A stretch of 64,000 nucleotides of DNA from Chloroflexota bacterium (GTDB taxonomy: Bacteria > Chloroflexota > UBA11872): assembly GCA_022824495.1 (NCBI GenBank), contig JAJDZU010000016.1, positions 1-64,000 on the forward strand, in the 5' to 3' direction. The notes beneath the pieces were generated by a model. It saw only the letters and a program-made list of their open reading frames with translations. It was not told where the DNA came from and searched no databases. Within the stretch, counting starts at the first letter, position 1, and each line of letters begins with the position of its first letter. The position numbers and the translations under genes are program-made. Shown piece by piece: positions 34,177 through 43,680 of this stretch.

Positions 34177-35186
34177 GACTTGGGCTTTCGGCCGACACCT
34201 ACCGCTGGATCGCCTACCCATGGATGCGGGCCGATCGGCCGGCCTTTCGCGCCACCAGCCACTACGCACCACACATTCTCTCGGTTGATCCGCCAAACCC
34301 CGAAGCCGACTTGCCCGACTGGCTACTGGATCGTGTCCGCGCGCATGGGCTATCCGCGCTGACGATGGACCTCGGCCTGCTCAAGAACCAGGATCGCGCA
34401 TCAGCCTTCGGAGCCCGTTGCGCCAATGCCGGCGTGCAACTCCTAGGCAGCGTATCCGTTGATCTCGTCGCCGGACCCGATCGCTGGGGTCATGCCGCAT
34501 CCGAAGGTTCGACCGCACACTTCGACCAGGAGCGAGCCAGCACTTTGCAATCAGGATGGATTGGCGATTGCGAATCCTCAATCGCTGCAACCGCAATAGG
34601 TCTTGCTGCGGCCGCCGGTGCGCCGATCATCGGTCTCGTCCACGGGCAGCCCGACCGCCCAAACCGCTATTCGCCCCGCCCGAAACTCGCCGACCAACTG
34701 AAGCGCATCGAAGCCAATGTCCGAGCACTTCTCCCGCTCGCAGCCGATACGGGCGTCACGCTGGCCCTCGAACCGCACATGGACTACCGCTGCGCCGAAC
34801 TCGTCCCGGTCGTCGAAGTCATTGCGTCTCCCCATCTCCGCCTCGTCCTCGACGTCGCCAGCCCTCTCGCCGTCACGGAGGATCCGCTCGACGCCGCCCG
34901 CCTCGCGGCGCCCTACGTGGTTGCCACCCATCTCCGCGATGTGCGCGTCCAGGCCCTCACCGAAATAGCCACCGGCGCGCTCTTCCACACCCCAATCGGC
35001 GAGGGCCATGTCCGGGTGGACCAGATCCTGGACATCCTCCACGACCGCTCGGCCGACCCCGACGGGATGATTCACTGCCTTAAGATCGTCACTCGACCGG
35101 AACACGACGTCGAAGCGTGGCTTACCGCCTCGCTGGCAACGGTTCGGGCCTATGCCTCGCGCAAATCGTCTCGCGACGCGGCGTAA
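34173..35186 (+). CDS. Sugar phosphate isomerase/epimerase-like protein (copy 2, ligand-altered)
   Basis: The 337-residue protein is a divergent paralogue of the preceding gene, sharing TYRW and the HMDYR motif. Metal ligands Glu200 (LEPHMDYR), Asp227 (LDVASP) and His253 (THLRD) are kept. The fourth ligand position, Glu in HIEI of copy 1, reads HCLKI, with Lys304. Copy 2 may therefore have lost or changed catalysis, or may pair with copy 1. GTG start coupled to copy 1. Confidence 0.8.
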   Translation: MRLGLSADTYRWIAYPWMRADRPAFRATSHYAPHILSVDPPNPEADLPDWLLDRVRAHGLSALTMDLGLLKNQDRASAFGARCANAGVQLLGSVSVDLVAGPDRWGHAASEGSTAHFDQERASTLQSGWIGDCESSIAATAIGLAAAAGAPIIGLVHGQPDRPNRYSPRPKLADQLKRIEANVRALLPLAADTGVTLALEPHMDYRCAELVPVVEVIASPHLRLVLDVASPLAVTEDPLDAARLAAPYVVATHLRDVRVQALTEIATGALFHTPIGEGHVRVDQILDILHDRSADPDGMIHCLKIVTRPEHDVEAWLTASLATVRAYASRKSSRDAA

Positions 35187-35208
35187 TGTATGCCCTCGGG
35201 AGGAACGA

Positions 35209-35955
35209 ATGAACGACCACGACCGCTACCTGTTCGACTTACAGGGCTACGTGACCATTCCCAACGCCATTGACGCCGATACCGTGGCCGCGCTAAATGA
35301 GATTCTCGACCGAAGGATCGCCGAGGAAACGCCGGCCGACGCGATGACCCATCGGTTCGTCAATCTGCTCGACTGGGGCCAGCCGTACGTCGACCTGCTC
35401 GATCCGCCCAAGATCGTTCCCTACCTGGACGCTATCCTTGGACCCAAGTTCCGATTGGATCACACCTATCTGGACATCATTCGCGGTGGGCTAAGTCCCA
35501 TTGGCGCCACGCTCCACGGCGGCGCCATGCCGTTCAACCCGGTGCAGTATTTCCACTACAGCAACGGCGAGTTCCACAACGGCTTGTCCGTTGTCGCCTT
35601 CAATCTGGCCGACGTGAACCCCGGCGACGGCGGCTTCGCCTGCGTTCCCGGCAGTCACAAGAGCAATCTGCCGTTCCCGGACGAGTGGAAGGACCTCACC
35701 GACGAACACGACACCGTCAAGCGCGTCACCGGGCCGGCCGGTACGGCCATCATCTTCACCGAGGCCTTAACCCACGGCCCCCTACCGTGGACCGCCGACC
35801 ACGAGCGACGCACGATCTTCTACAAGTACAGCCCGAATCCGTTGGCCTGGTGGGGCGAATACCCGACACCCGAGGGCCTGCAAGGCCTCACCGAGCGGCA
35901 GCGAGCCATCCTGGAAGGCCCCAACGCCCGATATCCCGAGCGCGGGATCCGCTGA
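35209..35955 (+). CDS. Phytanoyl-CoA dioxygenase (PhyH) family oxygenase
   Basis: A 248-residue Fe(II)/2-oxoglutarate-type oxygenase. Visible signatures are FDLQGYVTIPNAIDADTVAALNE, LDHTYLDIIR, a possible metal His in LHGGAMPF, VVAFNLADVNPGDGGFACVPGSHKSN (2-OG family strand), EALTHGPLPW with the distal His, and RRTIFYKYSP for 2-oxoglutarate. The usual HxD pair is not obvious. The start is supported by GGGAGGA at 35198-35204. Substrate unknown; PhyH families are expanded in SAR202-like genomes and may oxidise recalcitrant organics. Confidence 0.85.
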   Translation: MNDHDRYLFDLQGYVTIPNAIDADTVAALNEILDRRIAEETPADAMTHRFVNLLDWGQPYVDLLDPPKIVPYLDAILGPKFRLDHTYLDIIRGGLSPIGATLHGGAMPFNPVQYFHYSNGEFHNGLSVVAFNLADVNPGDGGFACVPGSHKSNLPFPDEWKDLTDEHDTVKRVTGPAGTAIIFTEALTHGPLPWTADHERRTIFYKYSPNPLAWWGEYPTPEGLQGLTERQRAILEGPNARYPERGIR

Positions 35956-35964
35956 CGCCAGTCG

Positions 35965-37604
35965 TCAGCTGAGCGGCGCGAAGTAGGCCAACCCAGCCCC
36001 CAGGTCGTCCATCGCGACCACCGCGTCGCCGCGCATTCGCGCCTCGATGTCGTGGTCCTGATGGTGAATTGTCAGGTCGCGCTCGGCCAGCGGCAGCCGC
36101 ACCTCCACTACTCGTCCGACTTCCGGCTGGCGGAGCCAGAGGCGTCCGTCAACGACGAAACGCTCGGCCGGATGGCCGTCGACCACCATCGCGTCCAGGT
36201 CTGCCCACGACGGCACGCGCACGGCAATGTCGCCGGCAATCTTCGGCGTGATCCGCAGCGCGTCGCCCGTATACGGTGACTCAATCCGCACGGCATCGCT
36301 CTCAAAGTCGAAGAGCATGTTGACCCGCGTCACCCCGCCGCTTGTCGCCGCAACCGCGCGCTGGGCTGCGCACAGCGAGGCCGTCGCGCCACCCACGATG
36401 TCAATGCTTGGAGTGACCTGGTTCTTCCCCAGCGGCAGATGACCGTACACGGCATTGAATCCAAACAGCCCCAGGAGACGCGTCCGCAGATCACGCCGCT
36501 CGTCGCCCCCCGGCGCCTCATACATGAAGCTCAGGTCCCTGACCTGCGAAGGCAGCAACTGCGAGCGCAGATACCGCTCGGCATCCTCAAAGTAGGTGTC
36601 GCCGAAACTGCGCCCCAGGATCAACGCCGTCTCGATCACGTCCCCCACGTTGTTCATCTCGCCTTGCTCCGGGTGAAAGCTCGGATGGTGCCGTTCCCGT
36701 ACCCAACCGACCTCGTCGCGAATCACCCGCAGCCCGTTGTCGTAGAACGAGCGGACACGTCCCAGCAGTCCAAGGTCGATTGTCTCGCTGCCGAGCAGTG
36801 CCATTCCCGAGAGCGTGCATGTCGTCGAATGGGTATGCGCCCCCAGCCGATCCGCGTCATAGGAACCGTCGGCCAGGAAAAACTGGTCAGTGGCGTGGGC
36901 CGCCAGGTCCTGCGCCATTTCCAGCGCGGCGCCGGAGCCGGTTGCCTGGTGTAGCTTCGTCAGCGGCCCGATCGCACGCCCGACACCCTCAACAAACGTT
37001 GGCCGCGCCGTCATCGGCAGCCCGTACGCCGCGCGCACCGCATCCTGGTCCCAATCGCTCTCGGCGCTCCAGAAGCGCCGAATATCGGCGATCAGGGCCT
37101 CAGCCGCTTCCACCGCCCGGTCGGATTCTCGGTGCCGCGCCAGCGCGTGCAGTCCGTGAACGGCCTCACGAATCGAATGCTCGTCCACCGACGTCAGCGG
37201 ACCGCCGGGCGTGCTGTGATTGCACGGCAGCGGCCCGGCGCTCAAGGAGAAGAAGCTCGCCTCCGTGTGTTGTGCAATCACGTCTTCGTCCAACTCAATC
37301 CCCAGCGCGTCCTCTGCCGCCAGCAGCGCGTCCAGGTGGCGTCCCGACAACTGGATAGCCCCGTGATATGGGCTAAACCCAAGCCACCCGTCCGGCCAGA
37401 TCCTCGTGTACATGTACGGGTAGCCGTTGTCCGCGGGGTTGAACACGTTTCCCATCGCGCGGCAGGCCGATTCCACGGCTGCCGGAATGCTGGTCGTGTT
37501 GACATTCGCTACGCGGGCGGGATTCGCGAGTCATCGAACGGCGGCCCAGGAATGAACGCGTGCGCGGACGGCGACGGCGGCTTGCGCAGCGGCTCGTCGC
37601 TCAT
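35965..37604 (-). pseudogene. Six-hairpin glycosidase-like gene (GH127/DUF1680-like), frameshifted near its 5' end
   Basis: The main frame (503 codons, 37476-35965) encodes an alpha/alpha-barrel type protein with DNGYPYMYTRIWPDGWLGFSPYHG, DRLGAHTHSTTCTLSGMAL and HHPSFHPEQGEMNNVGDVIETALILG. C-terminal beta-domains follow. It loosely resembles beta-L-arabinofuranosidase-like GH127 proteins. The upstream gene's TGA overlaps an ATG at 37604 (ATGA) that opens MSDEPLRKPPSPSAHAFIPG in another frame, which stops at 37509. The main frame is closed by TGA at 37531-37533. The frame switch therefore lies between 37511 and 37531. A GTG start at 37476 is the alternative if the gene is intact. Confidence 0.6.
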
Positions 37605-39490
37605 GGGCTAAAGCGCCACAACTCGCCGCTACCGACTGCGGCATGAATCGTTCGCCTGTCCGAATCGGCCTCGGTAATGCTCACGCGCTCCACGGCCCGG
37701 CCGGCCAGTGGCCCGTCCATTCGTGACCAGTCAAGACCCTGGGTGTTGGAGAGGTAGACGCCGTCACTGGTGGCGGCGGCAACCAGGCCGTCACGCCCGA
37801 ATGCCGGCGAGACCGTGACCTGACGAATCGCCACACCCCCTTCCGCGACCCGAAGTCCCGTCCATGGACCACGGCCCGAACTGGGGGGCATCGCAATGCG
37901 GTCGCGTGCCGCCAGCAGCACAGGCCCAACGTCAGGTTTGAAGCTCGGAGGTATCGCCAGCGAGGCCCAGCCTCGGGAGGTGTCGTACTCGACCCAGGGC
38001 ATCCACGTCTCGCCAGCGTCGGCGGATCGAATAACCACCAGCCGCTGCTCGTCGCCAGCGGCCGCAACCATCGCGCGGTCCCGGGCGAAGTGCGGCGAAT
38101 ACGCCAAGGCCAGAACTTCGCTGCCGTCAAGCCCGGTCCAGACCGATCGCCACGTATCGCCATGGTCTTGGGACTGGAGCAGCATCCCGTCCTGAGCACC
38201 CACCGTTACGTGGCCGTCGGCAGCAAAGTCCGGCGAAAACTCAAGCAGGTTTGCCGCCGAGTCGTCCGTCAGGCCGCCCACGCGCACCCACGACCGGGCG
38301 CCGTCGGCGCTCCAGATAACCTGGCCGCCCGCTATTCCGCCGGCGATCCCGTCCCGCGCGAATCCGGGCGACAGCCGCACCGCCGTAATCGGACCCAATC
38401 CCGGATCATCCAGGGTTGTCGACCAGTTCGACCCGCTTTCGCCCGAGACCAGCACGCCGTCCTGCAACGTTCCAATTACCAACGTGTCCTCGCCGTCGAT
38501 CGATCGCGACACCGCGAGATCCAGGATTGGACGATTGACCAGGCCGACGTTTGCCGCGGCCGGCGGACCGTCCGCGGGCAGCCGATAGACACCCCCCCGA
38601 TCGGTCCCGATGAGCGCACGCCCGTTGGACGCTCCCACACAAAGAGCGGAGACCTCGCCGTCCGGGGCGATTGGCTGTTCCCGCCAGGTCATGGCGCCGT
38701 CGCTGGATTGCAACAGCCGTCCACGGCCAGTCGCGGCAACGACCTGGCGGCTTCCGCCATTCGACTCGGACACGGCGATTCCATTGACCGTGTCTCCGTC
38801 CGAGCGCCAGACCGTCTCCCAGCGCCCGCCGCCATCCGTTGAACGCAGCACCCGCCCTAAAACAGTTCCGGCCACGGCAGTTTCCTGCCCGATCCAGGCC
38901 AGACTTTCGATTGGGTCGGCGTCGAGGCCTTCCACGCGCACCCAGCTTCGACAAGCGTCGGTCGAACGCAGCAGCGCCCCGCTGTCGGTCGCGGCCAGGA
39001 CGGCTCCACCGTCCGACGCCCCGGGGGCGATGGCCAGCGCCGAGATTTCAGCGTCTTCCAGGCCGGAAACGAATCCGTTCCACCCTTGCCCGCGGTTTCG
39101 CGAGACGAACACGCCCTCGCGCTGCGTCCCCGCCACGATCATCTGGTCTCGCCCGAAGTCCGGCGAGATGGCGACTCGCGTAACCGTCGGCCGGATGCCC
39201 CAGAACTCGCGCCGAAACCAGCTTTCGCCGCGGTCGAACGACATGTGCAGGCCCGAGACTGCCGTCGCCGCGACCACCACGCCGTCTCGCTCGAAGTCGG
39301 GCGACACGGCCACGTCCTGCACGAACGGGCTGATCAGACCATCGCCGGTCCACTCCCAACGCTCGCCACCGTCAGTAGACCGAAACACGCCGGCCAGCGT
39401 CGCGGCGAACGCCGTCCCGACTCGGTCGTTGGCGCGGACGATCGAGCCGACCGTGCCGCCCTCCAGGGCGAGCAGACGCTCCCAACTCAT
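37601..39490 (-). CDS. Large BNR-repeat / Ycf48-like beta-propeller protein
   Basis: The 629-residue protein contains a dozen or so propeller strands with Asp-box-like motifs: RSTDGGERW, SFDRGESW, SRNRGQGW, RSTDGGGRW, SSDGAMTW, SGESGSNW, SADGARSW, SQDHGDTW and SADAGETW. They alternate with SPDFxRDG repeats. No signal peptide or catalytic motif is visible. It starts 43 nt after the dppF-like gene and is coupled to the glycosidase-like gene by ATGA, so it belongs to the hyuAB-dppDF transcript. The role is unknown; it may bind a polymer or protein. Confidence 0.82.
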   Translation of the reverse strand: MSWERLLALEGGTVGSIVRANDRVGTAFAATLAGVFRSTDGGERWEWTGDGLISPFVQDVAVSPDFERDGVVVAATAVSGLHMSFDRGESWFRREFWGIRPTVTRVAISPDFGRDQMIVAGTQREGVFVSRNRGQGWNGFVSGLEDAEISALAIAPGASDGGAVLAATDSGALLRSTDACRSWVRVEGLDADPIESLAWIGQETAVAGTVLGRVLRSTDGGGRWETVWRSDGDTVNGIAVSESNGGSRQVVAATGRGRLLQSSDGAMTWREQPIAPDGEVSALCVGASNGRALIGTDRGGVYRLPADGPPAAANVGLVNRPILDLAVSRSIDGEDTLVIGTLQDGVLVSGESGSNWSTTLDDPGLGPITAVRLSPGFARDGIAGGIAGGQVIWSADGARSWVRVGGLTDDSAANLLEFSPDFAADGHVTVGAQDGMLLQSQDHGDTWRSVWTGLDGSEVLALAYSPHFARDRAMVAAAGDEQRLVVIRSADAGETWMPWVEYDTSRGWASLAIPPSFKPDVGPVLLAARDRIAMPPSSGRGPWTGLRVAEGGVAIRQVTVSPAFGRDGLVAAATSDGVYLSNTQGLDWSRMDGPLAGRAVERVSITEADSDRRTIHAAVGSGELWRFSP

Positions 39491-39533
39491 ACGGACACAG
39501 GGCGCAACCGGCCGATGACACGCATCGCCGGCC

Positions 39534-40631
39534 TCAGTCGCTGCGGGCCTCGCCGCCGCGCAGGGCTTCGGCCACCGTCACGGGCGGCACGCCGCCGGAG
39601 TCCTCGATCTCACGCCAGAAGTGACACGCCACCGCGTGCCCGTCGCCCGTTTCGGTCAGCAACGGCTCTTCGGTCTTGCAGCGTTCCTGAGCCCAGGGAC
39701 AGCGGGGAGGGACGCGGCAGGCCGAAGGTGGGTTCACTGGGCTGGGCACGTCGCCCGGCAGGATGATCCGCTTCCGCTTCGCCTCGATCACGGGATCGGC
39801 CACCGGCACCGCCGACAGCAGCGCTCGCGTATACGGATGCAGCGGTCGCTTGTAGAGCGTGTCGCTGTTCGTCATTTCCACCAGCTTGCCCAGGTACATC
39901 ACGGCGACCCGGTGGCTGATGTGCCGCACGACCTTCAGGTCATGGGCGATAAACAGGTACGCCACCCCCAGGCGCTGTTGCAGGTCCTGCAACAGGTTGA
40001 TGATCTGGGCCTGGATCGAAACGTCCAGCGCCGACACCGGCTCGTCGCAAACGATGAATGAAGGCTCGACCGCCAGCGACCGCGCGGTCGCAATTCGTTG
40101 GCGTTGTCCCCCCGAGAACTCGTGCGGATAGCGCGACGCCTGCGTACGGCTCAGCCCCACCAGCTCGAGGATTTCCTGAACCCGGTTGCGCCGATCCTGG
40201 CGGGTCTCATAGAGATTGTGGACCAGCATCGGCTCTTCAATGATCTTGCCCACCGACATTCGAGGATTCAGCGAGCCGTACGGGTCCTGGAAGATCATCT
40301 GCATCCGGCGTCGCGCCCGCCGCTGGGCGTCCGACTTCAGGCTTGTGAGGTTTTGTCCTTCAAACACCACGTCGCCCGCCGTCGGTACTTCCAGCTGCAT
40401 TACCGCGTTGCCGGTCGTCGTCTTGCCGCAGCCTGACTCGCCCACCAGCCCCAGGGTTTCACCGGCCTCGATGCTGAACGACACGTCGTCCACGGCACGC
40501 ACCCAGCCCGCGTGCCGCCGGATCAACGCGCCGCGCGTAACCGGAAAGTGCTTGACCAGGTGCTTGACATCGAGAAGCGCGCCGTTGGACTGGGCTGTCG
40601 TGTCGGCCGCGGGTGGGACGGATACGCTCAC
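39534..40631 (-). CDS. Oligopeptide/dipeptide ABC importer ATPase (DppF-like)
   Basis: A 365-residue ATPase. Walker A is GESGCGKTT, the signature FSGGQRQRI and Walker [15 protein letters not shown], with the H-loop in FIAHDLKVV. The C-terminal oligopeptide-transporter domain has the Cys cluster [14 protein letters not shown], which in this family may bind an Fe-S cluster. The GTG at 40631 overlaps the dppD-like stop (GTGA), so I preferred it over longer frames. It probably energises the DppBC-like permeases at 29-33 kb. Confidence 0.92.
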   Translation of the reverse strand: MSVSVPPAADTTAQSNGALLDVKHLVKHFPVTRGALIRRHAGWVRAVDDVSFSIEAGETLGLVGESGCGKTTTGNAVMQLEVPTAGDVVFEGQNLTSLKSDAQRRARRRMQMIFQDPYGSLNPRMSVGKIIEEPMLVHNLYETRQDRRNRVQEILELVGLSRTQASRYPHEFSGGQRQRIATARSLAVEPSFIVCDEPVSALDVSIQAQIINLLQDLQQRLGVAYLFIAHDLKVVRHISHRVAVMYLGKLVEMTNSDTLYKRPLHPYTRALLSAVPVADPVIEAKRKRIILPGDVPSPVNPPSACRVPPRCPWAQERCKTEEPLLTETGDGHAVACHFWREIEDSGGVPPVTVAEALRGGEARSD

Positions 40632-41623
40632 CGCAACTCTCCTGTCGCCGGGTCGACAATGCAGCGAACCGGATGCCCGGCGCCCCGATCCTCGAGCGCC
40701 GGCACCATCGAGTTGCAGGCATCGCGAACGTATGGGCAACGCGGCGCATAGGGGCAGCCCTGCGGCAAACCGATCAGATCCGGCGGCGCCCCGGGAATGT
40801 TGGAGAGCTTCTCTGACCGATCCCCGGTAATCGTCGGCACAGCCTCCATCAGACCCAGCGTATACGGATGCTGCGGCCGCGCGAAGAGCTCGTGTACCGG
40901 CGCATATTCCACGATGAACCCGGCGTACATCACCGCCACCCGGTCGCAGAATCCGGCAACCAGGGCCAGTTCATGCGTGATCAGAATCACCGCCATGCCG
41001 AGTTCGCGCCGCAGTTCCGCCAGCAGCTCAATCACCTGCGCCTGAATCGTCACGTCCAGGGCCGTCGTCGGTTCGTCGGCAATCAGCAGATCCGGCTGAC
41101 AGGAAATCGCCATCGCGATCATGGCCCGCTGCTGCATGCCGCCCGAGAGCTGATGCGGATAGTCATTCACCCGCTCTTCCGGTGCCGGAATCCCCACCGT
41201 GTCCAACAGATCAACGGCCTTCGCCCGCGCTTCCTGCTTCGTCATGTTCAGATGAAGCCGCAGGGACTCCTCGATTTGCCGTCCAACCGGGTATACCGGG
41301 TTCAGGGAACTCATTGGGTCCTGGAAGATCATGGCGATCTGCGCGCCCCGGATCTCGCGCATCTCATCGGCGGGGACTTGCAGCAGGTCTTTGCCGCGAA
41401 ACCGGATTGATCCGCGTGACACGTTGCCGGCCGGACGCGCCACCAGTCCCATGATCGCCAGCGAACTGACGCTCTTGCCGCACCCCGACTCGCCCACGAT
41501 CCCGATCGAGTCGCCCTTGTCCAGTTCGTAGGAAATCCCGTTCACCGCGTGGACCACGCCCTCGTCGGTGTCGAATTCCACCGCCAGGTCGTCCACCTCT
41601 AACAGCGTGCCGTTCTCTGTCAT
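40628..41623 (-). CDS. Oligopeptide/dipeptide ABC importer ATPase (DppD-like)
   Basis: A 331-residue ATPase. Walker A is GESGCGKSV, the signature [14 protein letters not shown] and Walker [15 protein letters not shown], with the H-loop LITHELAL. The C-terminal Cys-rich region is [15 protein letters not shown]. The ATG at 41623 overlaps the hyuB stop in an ATGA, so the ATPase is translated directly behind hydantoinase B. This ties uptake to hydantoin or amide hydrolysis. No permease is adjacent; the nearest are on the opposite strand 6-12 kb away. Confidence 0.92.
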   Translation of the reverse strand: MTENGTLLEVDDLAVEFDTDEGVVHAVNGISYELDKGDSIGIVGESGCGKSVSSLAIMGLVARPAGNVSRGSIRFRGKDLLQVPADEMREIRGAQIAMIFQDPMSSLNPVYPVGRQIEESLRLHLNMTKQEARAKAVDLLDTVGIPAPEERVNDYPHQLSGGMQQRAMIAMAISCQPDLLIADEPTTALDVTIQAQVIELLAELRRELGMAVILITHELALVAGFCDRVAVMYAGFIVEYAPVHELFARPQHPYTLGLMEAVPTITGDRSEKLSNIPGAPPDLIGLPQGCPYAPRCPYVRDACNSMVPALEDRGAGHPVRCIVDPATGELR

Positions 41624-43680
41624 TGAATCCTCGCGTCTGATCGCTGCCCGTAGCGTGGCAGCCAGTACGTGCGGTAGCGCGCGTCGCAATCCTGCGAACA
41701 GAACTGGTGGCCGTCACCGGCCCGCCAGATGTCGCTGGGAATCACCTGCCCGCAAAACACGCAGTTCGTCACGTCGGTTTGCCACCAGTCGCCGTCCAGG
41801 CGCTCCCAATGACCGCCCTCGGGCGGCTGGGCGTCGCTAGCGGGTCGTAGCGGGTCGCCGGCGGTCTGCTCCAAGTCAGAGTCCGCGGCCAGATGCCGAC
41901 GCAAGGAGTCGGTACCCGCATCGTCGATCAGGTATCGCCCGTCAATCTCGTCAATCGCCACCCGATACACCTCACGCGCCGCCTCAACCGAGACGAATCG
42001 CTCGCGGACGTCCCGCAGCACCTGCTTGGGCTCCCGAAGCTCTGGCGCACCGTAGCCGCCGCCGCCGGGGCTCCCAATCAACACCTCGTCGCCCTCCCGA
42101 AGTTCGATATTCGCGATGCGCGAGTTGCTGGTGGTTCCGAACGCTTCGCCAAACGTCTGAAACGTCGGTGTTCCGGTCCGCCGCACCAGGAGTCTTGACG
42201 TATCGCCCGTGCGCCCGCCGTATAGCCCCCACGGGCGCGAGACCATCCGGTCGAAGAGCGCCGAGACGGTAATCGATGGCGCGCGGACCTCCAAGATCCG
42301 GTCCGACCCAAGACCACCGCGCTGTGCGCCCGCCCCGCCGGAGTCGGTGCGCAACCGGTAGGCGCGCGCCATGAACGGATAGCGTGTCTCAAAAATCTCC
42401 ACCGGTGTGGCGGGGCAATTCCCGTTGGGGACGACCTGGTGGCTATTGCCGTCGGCCCCGGCTCGTCCGCCCCAGCCTACCCCGTCGAAGTGGTAGTGCA
42501 CGTAGTAGTGCCCCGTGTCGGGATGAGTCCCGCCGAAGAGGAAGTTGCACGACGTACCGCCGGTCGCCGCGGACACCCGGTCCGGCACGGCCTGCGCCAA
42601 CGCGCCCATCACGATCCCCCAGATCCGCGGATGCGTCTCCGTGTTGCCGCCAACCGACGCGCCCGGATGCACCACGTTTACGATCGAACCTGGTCGCGCA
42701 ATCACCGTTATCGGCCGGTAGGCCCCATCGTTGTGCGGCACGTCGTTGTCCGCGAAATGGAAGATTGCGTTGTAAACGCCGGACGCCGTCACGCCGTACG
42801 TGCAATTCAGCACGTGCGCCGCCTGCGGATCGCTCTCGGTGAAGTCGGCCACGATCTCGCCGTCATTGACGATCAGCCGCAGCCGGATCCAGTCGCGCGC
42901 CGGCGTATCCCGCGCGTCCTCCATGTGGTCGGCGAATTCGTACTCGCCGTTTGGAATCGCACGAATCTCATTGCGCATCCAACGCTCGGCGTGATCCATC
43001 AGCGCGGCGCTCACCTGCCGCACCGTGTCCAGGCCAAACGCATCTAATAGCTCGTGGCAGCGACGCTCCGCCACCGTCAGCGACGCGATCATCGCGTGCA
43101 GGTCGCCCCAGGTATAGCGTGGCGCCCGGTGATTCGACATGATCAATCGCCACACGTCGTGGTTGTATTCGCCTTCGCGCATCAACCAGACCGGCGGCAG
43201 CCGCAGTCCTTCCTGGTATACCTCGGTTGCCGTCGCAGCGAACCCGCCGACGGCCATGCCGCCAATCTCCACCAGGTGAGCGATGTTGGCGACGTAGCCG
43301 AACAACTCGCCGTCGTAATACACGGGCTTGATGACCACGTGCTCCGGCATGTGCACGCCCCCGCGGTAGGGATCGTTGTGCACGATCACGTCGCCCGGCT
43401 TCACCGCGTCCTCGCCCAGTTCGGCGATCAACCACTTCACCACGAACCGGATCGCGCCCACCTGCGCCGGGCAGAACTCTGTCTGCGCCAGCATTCGGCC
43501 CTCGCGATCGAACAGCACGCACGAAAAGTCACGGCTCTCGCTGAAGATCGGCGAATAGGCGGTTCGCATCATGGTTGTGCCCATTTCCCGGCACACGCCC
43601 ACCAGCCGGTTGTAGAGCACCGTCTGTGTCACCAGGTCGCGCGCCGGATCGGCGCCCACGGCAACTTGTGACGCGCTCAC
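41620..43680 (-). CDS. hyuB: Hydantoinase B / oxoprolinase beta-type subunit with zinc-binding tail
   Basis: The 686-residue subunit of an ATP-dependent hydantoinase or 5-oxoprolinase-type complex starts DLVTQTVLYNRLVGVCREMGTTMMRTAYSPIFSESRDFSCVLFD. It carries the HyuB motifs HNDPYRGGVHMPEHVVIKP, HPGASVGGNTETHPR and GSPGGGGYGAP. After the normal end (about 590) comes an extra tail with Cys640, Cys643, Cys661 and Cys665 (CVFCGQ...FCSQDC), a probable zinc site. The GTG at 43680 overlaps the hyuA stop. It acts with HyuA on cyclic amides or related substrates. Confidence 0.9.
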   Translation of the reverse strand: MSASQVAVGADPARDLVTQTVLYNRLVGVCREMGTTMMRTAYSPIFSESRDFSCVLFDREGRMLAQTEFCPAQVGAIRFVVKWLIAELGEDAVKPGDVIVHNDPYRGGVHMPEHVVIKPVYYDGELFGYVANIAHLVEIGGMAVGGFAATATEVYQEGLRLPPVWLMREGEYNHDVWRLIMSNHRAPRYTWGDLHAMIASLTVAERRCHELLDAFGLDTVRQVSAALMDHAERWMRNEIRAIPNGEYEFADHMEDARDTPARDWIRLRLIVNDGEIVADFTESDPQAAHVLNCTYGVTASGVYNAIFHFADNDVPHNDGAYRPITVIARPGSIVNVVHPGASVGGNTETHPRIWGIVMGALAQAVPDRVSAATGGTSCNFLFGGTHPDTGHYYVHYHFDGVGWGGRAGADGNSHQVVPNGNCPATPVEIFETRYPFMARAYRLRTDSGGAGAQRGGLGSDRILEVRAPSITVSALFDRMVSRPWGLYGGRTGDTSRLLVRRTGTPTFQTFGEAFGTTSNSRIANIELREGDEVLIGSPGGGGYGAPELREPKQVLRDVRERFVSVEAAREVYRVAIDEIDGRYLIDDAGTDSLRRHLAADSDLEQTAGDPLRPASDAQPPEGGHWERLDGDWWQTDVTNCVFCGQVIPSDIWRAGDGHQFCSQDCDARYRTYWLPRYGQRSDARIQ

